Part shown: positions 29,001 to 41,000 of the stretch, piece by piece
Numbering within the stretch: the stretch's first letter is position 1
Layout of the letters: every line of letters begins with the position of its first letter
Assembly: GCA_963402885.1 (NCBI GenBank)
Contig: OY727096.1
Coordinates: 22,487,820 to 22,551,819, forward strand
From: Antedon bifida
Taxonomy: Eukaryota > Echinodermata > Crinoidea > Comatulida > Antedonidae
Length of the DNA: 64,000 bases
Direction: 5' to 3'
The notes under the pieces: generated by a model
Database searches by the model: none
The model's input: the letters and a program-made list of their open reading frames with translations, nothing else
Told to the model about the DNA's origin: nothing
Made by a program: the position numbers and the translations under genes

Positions 29001-32000
29001 GGACTTTTCTGAACTAGATACAGTCGAACTCCTCCTTTGGGGGGGGGGGGGGCCGGGGGGGTGGGGGTGTCACTCCTTCCTCTGAAATGAACGTGGAGCA
29101 ACATATTTTAACACTATAGCCAATCTCTATTCAGGGACTTTAGGATTCTACTTTATTAACATCGACATACATAAATTGTTTGCTTATTGTGCATTGAAAT
29201 GAGAGGGTACAAAAGTATTAATTATATAATCAGTAATAAAAATAAAGAGTGTCATCTACAGTTTGACGTTATCATGTAACGCTCAAGAATTACAAGCGTA
29301 TACATGGTTTATATCAACTCTACGTTCCATGTTTATCTTCACATGGTAAGCATACTTTCGCTAATGGCACCCAACATAGATCACAAACTTTCTTAATCAG
29401 TTTAGTGACTCTTGAAAATTGATAAAAGAAGAAGATCAATTTAAAACTAAGAATCCAGAGGAAACGAATTAAAACCTTTATAATTAATTCTGACTCTTGA
29501 TATTATTTAAAGATAAAAAGATAATGGAGTACTACCAAGTTACACGGAATGGCCATCATCTCAGTCGGAAACATTCCTCCAGAGATTAAATAAATTGAGG
29601 ATGATGGCATCAGAAGATGCGGTCATCGTAAATGTCATCTCATCTAGACAATTCCCACAGGTTCTGAAACATGAAAGTCCATTATTTTTCTAACCAAATT
29701 ACTTTGAATGTTCACTGTCGTTACAATTGAAATACCAACAAACAACTTCTTGGAGAAGAGATTATAAGAATTCACCGCAAATTTTGCATTATTAACATTC
29801 TGACATTTACTTATATTGACAAAAAAACAATATTCTACTATTTTGAAGTCTGATAGAAAAAAATGTAAATGTATTGACATGAATAGATTGATTGCTATAT
29901 TAAGAAATCAAATTTAAATAATGTTTGAAAAGTTAATAATCTTAATTCAAAATCTTCATTCCTAGACTTTCATTATTTTAATAACAGTCGCCCTCATGGC
30001 AGTACATCACGCTCTCAGTTGTCACTCGTCTCGATCCTGAAGCCCTAGCGTTGCGCTCTACTTACATCCAATCATCATAACACTGATTTATGTAATCCAA
30101 TATTCAAAATCAATTTGATATAAAATTGTATTATACATGTTTATATAAAAGAAGTAACAAATGTTCAAGTGAAATTAAAGTCGTTGGGAGTTGGACGTAA
30201 ATAAAACATTTACTGCAGTAACTACATTGTGTTTACTCCTTAAACCTGTTTATGTAATTATTAATTTTTTTTCAATAATCATTCACAATGTGTTATTGCA
30301 GTGACTGCCTCATACACTTTTATATAATTATTGAAACATTAAAAAATGTAGTTACTGCAATAACTGCAGTAGAATAATTTGTATTTATTTATTTTATTTT
30401 CCCTAATTATCCCTTTTTTAAAATTTGTTTTAAATATAACCGGGTATTCAAATTATTAGATTATATTAGTATTATAATTATGCAACATTTTATTATTAGC
30501 ACCACGTTATCAATTAGCAAATAAAAGCATTGTTTATACATATTTTAGGCAATACAATTCAGTGTTTACACTGTTGAATGTGTAAATACTGGTACGTAGT
30601 TATATTAAATCAAATCTACGCATACTCATTTAATTAGAGCTTTTTATATAACACCTAAATAAATTCCTGTCATTTGATTGGACGATTGTGGGTCACATGG
30701 CGTGCAATAGTACGCACTATTAAACGATCGTTTAATAGTACTTTTTTAAACATTTTGTGTACGAAAAAAAAAAACGTTTCGCGGATGAAAAAAAATTTAG
30801 AATACAAAAATTACATTGAAATACAACAGCGCCACCTGTCGTCCTGCCTCTGTTTGTAAACACCACCGCGAGATATGCAAAAGCAGCAGATTTTTGTGTA
30901 CGATTTGGAGATATATATGTACTAATTTCATTCAAAAAGGCATTTAAATTAGCTTTAGATCGTTTTTAGGATTTTGATTACTTAATGGGGACATCCCTAC
31001 AAGACGTGGAATCGTTGGAAAAACCATAATTAGTCAAGATAAGTTCCAATTGTCTGTCGAAGTTTTGCCTTTCAGCCAATCTAGTACTACTACACTAGCT
31101 AGCCTAGCTAGGCCTGTTAGTATTAGGCTAGGCCTAGCCTAGGCGTTTTAGCCTTGCTAAGCATAGGATTATTTGGTTGTTTGTTGACATAATTAACACT
31201 AAAGTAGGTGTGTTTATAAAATCCATATAAATATAACATTAACATTTAATATTATAATATTACTGTTTTAATCAATCTGAATGAAATGTAGGCCTCTTGG
31301 CTAGGGCTACCTTATATTTGATTCAAATGACAGGAATCTATTTAGATGTTATATAAAACAAATAAGGAATGTTTAATATTCGTGTAATGGTACAAATAAT
31401 GGCATTTGGTGAATGATGAAAGGTTACATCAACTCGGCGTTGCCTCGTTGATATAACCTTTCATCATTCACCTCATGCCATTATTTGTACCATTACACTC
31501 ATAAACATTCATTATTTGTACAATATTGAACTGTAAAGCCATCATAAAAAAATTAAAATACGATCTAAATAAAACATGATTGATAAGCATAGTGCAATAT
31601 GAAAAGCATCTTTATTCAGACAATTTAAATTTCAAAATCTAGTTGACAGAATAATCCATGCAAGGCAGTGTGCAGGTAAAAACGCTCATTACTACAAGAA
31701 CAGGAAATACGTAAAACACTGTGCTTTTGCGTCAACAAACGATCTTTCATTGTCTGCTGTTGTGCGAATAAACCGTTAGTCGAAAGGTTTTTTTTACTCT
31801 GTTCGGCTTACTGAACATGGCCACAGGCACGGCTAATTAACGATCTCTAGGGATTGTATGTATTTAATTCCTGCATCAAATAACAACATTTATTTCTATG
31901 ATGATGAACCTGCATGAAATCAAAGTCGGCCTTAAGGAGAATCCTTAGAATTTGTTATGGATCCTTTACGATTAAAATGCATAAACTACTGTAATAAATA

Positions 32001-35000
32001 ATGTATGTTTAACAGTACTGACTGTTAATATTCATGTAAAAAACACTTTCATTTGTTAATATTTTGATACATTTAATGTAATGAAAAACAGTGGAATATT
32101 ATTGTGCATTCATGTAACATTTATCATACCATATTTTCATGTACATAACAGTTGAATACCAGATATTCATGGAAATAACTTTTGAATCTGTACATTCGTG
32201 TAAATAACATATTATTTATGTAATAATCGGGTATTTTACTGGAGCGCATTGTTATGAATATGATACAAATATTGAATATTACAAAACCAAATCATTTCTG
32301 GCAAATTTGGCTAAAACAACTGTCTAACCAATCTTTCCAAAAAGATCTGCCTGTTGTGTGAATATGATTATAATAAGAGTGTAAAACTATTTTTTTTACA
32401 GTAGATAAAAAATAACTTGTTGCTGTGAATTACTTTTTATAATGGATGAAATATGTGAAATACTAAATAAAAGAACTAATAGATAATAGATTTGAATATA
32501 TGTCGCAAATTCTTAAGTCAATGTCAACAAGTTAAGTACACATACTCAACATATTTGCTATCTATGGTAAATAAGTCCAACAGTTCGTTTCCACCCATTT
32601 AGAAATAATACATAAATGTATGACTAGGCTGTATTGTAAAATCACTGCATTGTTACTCCAAAAATGGGCTTGCCTTTCTACGCAGGTTGAGTCTGTATTA
32701 TAGAAGTATGGTATATTTATGATTAATCAACTTAAGAAAGCTAAAAATTATATTTCAGATATATTTGTAAGCATGTTTTCATTGCTATAAAAGCTGTGTA
32801 CTGATTCGGTGTGGTGGCTGGAGTAAGCTCTGTGCTATGTTACGTTTTTTGTTTACAGACATACTGTACGTTTTGTATGGAAGCGTACTGTACGTTTTGT
32901 ATGGAATCGTACTGTGCGTTTTGTATGGAATTGTACTGTACGTTTTGTATAGAATTGTAATGTACGTTTTGTATGGAATCATACTTTACGTTTTTTATGG
33001 AAACTAAAAAGAGTTGGTGGATTAAACACTACATTCCATTTTTTATCCACTACCTGTGTGTGTATAGACAGTGTAATAAAATTCTGATACTATTGGAGTA
33101 GCAAAACATAAAGTGGTAAAAATGACAATTGAAAGTGACAATAGCTTACAAAATAATAATATAATATAGTCTTATTATAATAATAATAATAAAGTCATAA
33201 AAATAGGGTTATAGAGTTGAAGGCACAATAACAATAAAAGTACATCCTATACAGCAATTCTTATTCTATGGGGTTCTTGGTACTAATACTAATAGCAACC
33301 TGTTTTTAATACTTGTTTTTAGTTCACGTATTAAGTACATACTGTATAGCCACAATGGCAAACCAAGCATTTTACAGGGATATACAGTTAGCATTATAAT
33401 TTCATATCCAATAAATTCTTCATGTTCATGTCATGTTCTGGGTATAGCACATTATGTATTACACAAGCACTAGTAGCCTAGCTGGGATAGTAAGCAAATT
33501 GTACTCAAATATTCTGATTATATATGCACGTTAAAAAAAAACACACTGTAATAATGTACGTACAGTAGCATAAATAATAATAATAAAAACTTGTTATAAA
33601 ATAATATCAGAAACCATAGTTACAATAGCTATTTCACACATACAGAATATAGAAAATACAGTGCTCAGTTAAAATCAATTGAAAGAAAAATGAAGATATT
33701 GAAGAGTTAAATCAGCCATGTTTAACGGCATTGTGGTATAAGGCCGTCATTGATTATTGGTTTGTGTATGCCCTACTAATCTAGACTATGATATCAAATA
33801 CATATTGTTAAGAATTAATCACATGTGCTAATACAGAGAATGCCGCCTGACAGTGAAGCCGTCTTATGTGTACTTTAAGTGCACAAATTAAGATACACCA
33901 CATTTGTCACGCTCAATAGGGTCAAATGAACCTCTTTTTTCCTGAAGTGCCCCATTCAAACTAGTGATTATATTTTTCAAAAGGCTTGATCTTTGATTGT
34001 ATCTCACAAATTTACCTTATTAAATATACTGTATTACCATATTATTAATATTGACATTATCTAATGTTAAGAATGCTAGAGCGGAGGTGGTTGGAGCCAT
34101 GGGAGGTGGCTGGAGCCATGAGAGGGGGATGTTGTAAATTTCCTTTCGGAGAAAAAGTATCCCTCTATAACAAATCTTGGCTACAGGCGTGTGTGGAATA
34201 TCAAACCTTTTCAGTTAACTTTCCCAGAACTCAACTCTCAGAAAATTCCCCTAAAATCTTTCATTCTGACAATCAGGCCTAAGATTTTTGACAAATGTTA
34301 AAAGAATCTACGAAGATATGTCTAAGAAGTCAACCTTTTCCACTTTCCATTGTATAATTTCAAATCAAAGAACAACTAGGTTAATTTAATTCCAGGTCAG
34401 TATACGTACCTAGAAAAATGGACAGCATATTTTAGATTTTGTCCTTCAATTTATCATTGAAAGCAATTTGTTCATGTTGAGCTCTTAAGTCATTTAACAA
34501 CAAACATTAGATAATTTGTCTGTCATGGTTTATTTATATCTATTTATTTATTCATACATTGCAAATGGTTGATGCTCAAACTAACTACTATATATCCTTC
34601 CATTCAGAATTAAATTTAAGTAAAGTACACAAACTATGGTAGCCGATTCAATACAGAAAATTATATTTGAAAAACGTATTTTGATATTTTCAGCAATTGT
34701 ATCAGTCACTGATCATATGGATTAAACGAATTGAAAATTGTATATAATACCTGTATGTCAACAACAAACCTACTTCAGTAAGGGCTATAAAACAAAATCT
34801 GGTTTACGATTACACGAACAGATTAATAAAGAATTGGCTTAAGTTAGACTAAGATGTGACTAAGCATACATCATTGGTAATTAAGTATGTGAGAAGTAGC
34901 ACCCCCAAGGGATGACACTGATATCTTTGTATTTTTGAGAGGCTTGTAAACAAGTAGTAATGATATTCTGATAAAGCATAACATTACAGCCGCAATTAAT

Positions 35001-38000
35001 ATGGCTAATATCATACAATTCAGCGTCTGAACTTTTCATTAGGAGATATTTATACCATATTACTGTATTAATGTAAATATGCAAACATTATAGGCCTATA
35101 ATAGGTAACTATACAGTATTGCATTGTCCTAATAAAAAATTTACCTCAAACACTTCAATTGTGTCATTTTCTGTGATTATTTATTGAAATTTAGACTGAA
35201 GAATTTTCATTAGGCAGTATCTATACCATATTAATGTATTATTAAGTTTTTTGTTGTAGGCCTAAAGGTAAATATTACAGTATAGAAATGTCCTAATAAT
35301 AAATTTATCTTAAAGAACCATCCAGCTAACAATACTGTAAGTTTACTGAAATGAATAATATTAATATAATATATATTCATAGAATTGATTAATAATCATC
35401 ATACTCTAATCAGGGTAAATTTCAATATTCTAGTTCTGGTTTCTACAATTGAAGTTTAATGTATATTTGTTTAGTTAAAATTTGAATATCAATATGATTA
35501 CAAGGTTATCAGATGTAAAACATTAATAGATGTCTGCTGTATAGCGTCTGATTTATTTTAATGAACGTCAGCACGTTAATTAGGCCATTTTCAATGAATG
35601 TAACAGAACATTGATCAGGACATTTTCAAATTCCTTTGACATTTGCGCGTGTTTCTTTTTGTATATTCTACAATCTACAGGGAGTGGCAGAATATGACTA
35701 GGTATAAGTTTGCCGTCTCTGCACAAGTAGTACATGCCGACAGAAATGTTCATCTCTATGAATCTACATAAAACATTAAAACAATTATTTATAATTTTTG
35801 TTAAGCCCTTGACTTTACGTAGGCAATTTCATGTTTCGATGCAATATAAATTATATGAAAAATAATCCAATTATTAATGTGCTATATATATACACAGGAA
35901 AATTATCCTCAATTATAGAACAATTACCAACAAAATAGAACAATCAAAAAAACAATAACCTTCGAACCCAATTATTATATATTAGCAATGTAAGTGGTCA
36001 TGCCTAAATTTACTGCAGTAACTGTTTTTGTTACTGCAGGGCAATATAGCATATGATTTTTTTTTTTGCATAGAAGTTTATGAATCAACACTAAACAGTA
36101 TGAGCTTGATAAATAATAGCATACTCGAGTTAAAAGGTAAACAAAATGTAGTTACTTCAGTAAACTGCAGTACTGTATAATAATAGTTTTGACATGGGCC
36201 CTAAAGGTTAATGAGATATATTCATATAAGATTAAAAAATCTTACTTAATTTATATTTCCAACCAATATCCTGGTATGATATCACCATAATGGATAGTAA
36301 ATCACAGCATACGACCAAGTATACTTTTAACAATAACAATATGTTAATGCATCATAATGGTTTTAGAAAGTAATATAGACACACAAACAGTGGAAAATGA
36401 TAAACATATTATTAAATAAGTTGCTAGTTGATGTTGTATGATAATTAATGTATGTTGATGATGTAGACCGAGAGAGGAGGATGAGGACATTGCAGTTGGT
36501 GTTGAAACAATGCAATAATTATGATGATGAGCAAGTTGATAATTATTGATGAGCAGGAATTATCAGTAATGAGGTTTGATTCCGCAGGACTAAACAATGA
36601 AGATAATGATGTTTACAAGTATAAACTGATTATGTCTATCAGCGGCGAATGATTTTGAAATAGGGACCTTGTAGAAATTGTTAAATGAAACGTTGAACTA
36701 AATGTCCTATATTTCAATTTACATGTTTAAAATGTAATGGTGGAAGGGATGGGTTCGGTCTGGTTATACCTATGAGGATTTGCAATGCAGTTTAGCAATG
36801 ACGCCGATGGAATGGCGGTGGTGATGGTAATAATGACAGCAGATAATGATATTTATTATTCATATAATACTATGATAACTTATAACGGTGTTACTGCACT
36901 TTAATTCTACTGCAGTAAGGGTAAATTATATTAGCAAATCTACCATCACATTTGAATATTATTATTTAATGTCAGAATGATAAAGAAATCCTTATTGATT
37001 TACTAATGTTAAATTCATTTACAATCACAAAATAAACAAAAGTACATTACATAAACAGCAGTTATTTACATACAAATTAATTAGTAAGCTTCACATCTAA
37101 CAAGCGTGTACCGTCTATCAAATAGGGAATAAGAGAAGAGGGAATTTATTAAATAATACATTCACAGTAGAAACTCCAATGAGACACAGGCCATCAACTT
37201 AGCAATCAGTATTATGCTTGACTGTCTTGTAGGATATGTTAATGCTATTAGACCGGTCACAAGAGGACTGGATGATGATAATCATTATTGAACAAAGGTG
37301 ATGGTTTAAGTTCAAATGCTTAGCCTGTCTACCATCTACCATCATCTAAGTCATATAGGGGTTTAAATGAAAATTCCAACTAAGGGCTAGGGTACTGATG
37401 GTTTAAGTTCAAGTGCTCAGCCCGTCTGCAATCTTACCTACCTACTAAGTTATATAGGGGTTTCAACAAAAATTTCAATTAAGGAGTAGGGTACAGGAGT
37501 AGAGTACTGATGGTTTAAGTTCAAATGCTCAGCCTGTCTACCATCTTATCTACCTACTAAGTTATATAGGGGTTTGAACAAAAATTCCAACTAAGGAGTA
37601 GGGTACTGATGGTTTAAGTTCAAATGCTTAGCCCCTCTACCATCTTACCTACATACTAAGTCATATAGGGGTTTAAACAAAAAATCCACCTAAGGAGTAG
37701 GTTACTGATGGTTTAAGTTCAAATTCTCAGCCTGTTTACCATTCTACCTACTAAGTTATATAGGGGTTTGAACAAAAAATTTACGTAAGGAGAAGGGTAC
37801 TGATGGTTTAAGTTCAAATTCTCAGCCTGTCTACCATCCTACTACTACAACACCCGCATTGTAGTAGACAGAATGTTGTGTATGGATTGAAACAATAAAT
37901 TATCATTGGGCTCCATCATCCTGAGGACTATTATCATTTAATTTCAATTATTCTGTGTCCAAACTGAAGATTAAATCTTTGGATTTAAGTTGACAGTATT

Positions 38001-41000
38001 GGTACAGTAACTTCACCACAGTAAGAAAAACTTGATTAATTAAATATCATACAGAGTACAATGTCCTACACTATGTCGTAATCTGCGGATTACAAATGCT
38101 ATCCAAGAAACACTTGAAAACATGTGCAATTTAAAATTAAGTTTCTACACTGGCCTAAGCATGTGGTACTTAACCATTAAGCTAACTCATTCTCCATGCC
38201 CATATTTGGACATTTATCTGGCTGTCAATAATGAGTATATTTTCTGAGTATAGACAAGCATAATCTGTATATTTAGAATGCAAAATCTACTGTATATAAC
38301 CTATAAAGTGTACTACAGGTAATTTTAATATTAAAATGCTTATTATAATAATAATGTAATAAATAAAATGCAATATATAGTACACAGTATACTAAAACAC
38401 GCTACACCAATCTACCATCTCTCTCTTTTATCTAGTTTTTCATTAATTTCAAACTATATTTTCACATCATCAACACATTTCTCATTACTTCCTTTCTGCC
38501 TCTCATCATCTTTCTAATAATCACCTCATTAATCACTTTCTCACTCCTCATTTTCTCAACCATCCCTTTTTAATCATCTCTGCCATTCTCAATAACACAA
38601 ACATTCTTAACATAATAATAATGATGTTTCTTTAGGACATGCATACAAATGACTGTAGAGTGGGCGAGTAGAACTCCTCTACGGAATATTCTATGCAATA
38701 ACAGATGTCATATTTTGATGTGTAATTAAATAGCTGAAATAAAATATTTAAATAAATATCTGTGTTGTGTTGCTCTATATTTCATATCTTTGTTGAATAT
38801 GATATATTTTTTATTCTATTATAGTTTCCCATTAATAATTATCAATATGTACAGTAGTAAGGCTCACAACTTGTAATTTATAATATGCCGGTATAAAATA
38901 AAGATTTAATATCATACATCAAACATTTTTAAAAACAAATTAATTTTTATAATTAATATGTAAAATTGAACAAAAAATTGCAGACATAAAAAAATGCTAA
39001 ACTGTTCAGGTATATGTTGTACTTTAAAAAATTTATTTTGAAATTGTTAAAATGACAAAATCTATGAGATTGACAAAAAGCCGCCCCAACCAAGATTCGA
39101 ACTAGGAACTACATTAAATATGAATAAATATTAATTAAATTATGTGGATGTAAAATTGATTGAAAAAATGTTAAAATATATTCTATTCATTACTTAAAGT
39201 GGGCCAACTTACATTCACTGTAATTAATATTAAATAATTATACAGACAAATCTTCTATCATACTTTAAGGCCTTGTCTACACTATCAAACTTTATGTGAC
39301 AAAAAAATGATATCTTATCACTACCATATTTGGGTACATCACACTTTTTTGTCAAACTAGTTTGAAAGTGTAGACAGAGCTTAACAACTATGTATCAAAT
39401 GTTTCAAATGAAATTTGGAACAAGATTCAATGAAAATAATGTTCTTTTGCGACAAATCATTGATCGGATTAAAACAACTCTATGCTTGAGAGAACTTTTG
39501 AAATATAGTGCAACCGACCAAGCAACAGTAGAATGCCGAGGTGAATAAGTATTCTAACGAGAGAAGTACAGTTTAATCCAACAGGGATCGTTGCTAGTGA
39601 TGCAATACTGAGCCGACAACGACAATACATCTATAAATCTGTAATTGTCTAATATATCATAGTGTCACACTACAGTAAGCAACAATAGGCTACGAGAATT
39701 GAAAATTTGACAATACAATTTAATCTATTGTATTGAATACTAATAAAATTAATACAATATATTATTTAAGTGTCATTTATTTTTTTTCTTTTGTTTTGAA
39801 CCAATACAATTGTCTAAAATGAAAAAGATATTACTGTAGTACTGTTAATATTTACTTTTCTGTCTGTTAAATCATTTGAATTTATTCAATAAAATAATTA
39901 CACAAACCAACAGTTATGTTGTCTATGTGTGCTACCTTACCTGGATACACCAAGCCTCTCTCTCCGAAGAGAGGAATATATTTACAAAATGAAGAAAACC
40001 AAAATACACCCTCTATTGGGTACCATGCCACGTATAATCATCATTTCCTTATGTAACGCTGTTACGTGTGTACGTCCTTAAAGCCATATCTACACTATCA
40101 AACTTTATGTTAATGATATACTTAAATATGGTAGTGATAAGACATCATCATGTCCATATACTGTATGGGTACATCATATTTTTTTGTCACACAAAGTTTG
40201 ATAGTCTAGACAGAGCTTTTTGCAAAAGATTTGAAGAATTGTCCTCTTTTCAGAGAAGCTATTTTTGGTTCATCCAGGTATATCAGGCACGATGAGACAA
40301 CATCAATATTTATGGTTTTGTTGAATTCATATCCTAACGCTATCCTATATTTCATAAATAATCACGTCTACTTATGAGACTAATTGCAGCAATTAGATTT
40401 AAAACTGGCAAAAAAGTATAATTTATCATACTTTCTTGTTAGAATCTTTACAAAATATAATTCTATGCTTTAGTTAACATAACCACACTTCTTTATCATG
40501 GTAAATGATCTGTAGCCAACACATTATTAACACGGCTTAATGATTTTATTCCTCCCACTAACAAATATTACTTGGGTGATTATACGAGAGGAGAGAATTA
40601 AACAGGACTCCCTGGTATAAATACAGGCAACAAAAAAAATTTATCGGTTGTTTAAAAGTTCATATTTCTGTATACAAAACAAAGGTGATATTTGCCTTCA
40701 TATTCTTTAAAGGGCACATTGACGAGCTGATAGAAAATTGATTTATACTGAAGCGAGTTATTTTTGGAAGGCATTTTCAAACGATCTAAATGAACTTAAG
40801 TTCATTGAATGCCAATACATTTTTTTTCTGTAGTGTTCAGGCAAAAGAAGGTTTCTGTAGCAGATTGATTGATAATAAAATGATTTAATTTTTCAAATCA
40901 AGCCCACAGTCACAGGTAAGGGATAGTGGGCAGTTACTTTTTGACCCAAAATGTAAGCTTAAGTATTGTAGCACTGCATATCTTCATGCCTATGACCTAC

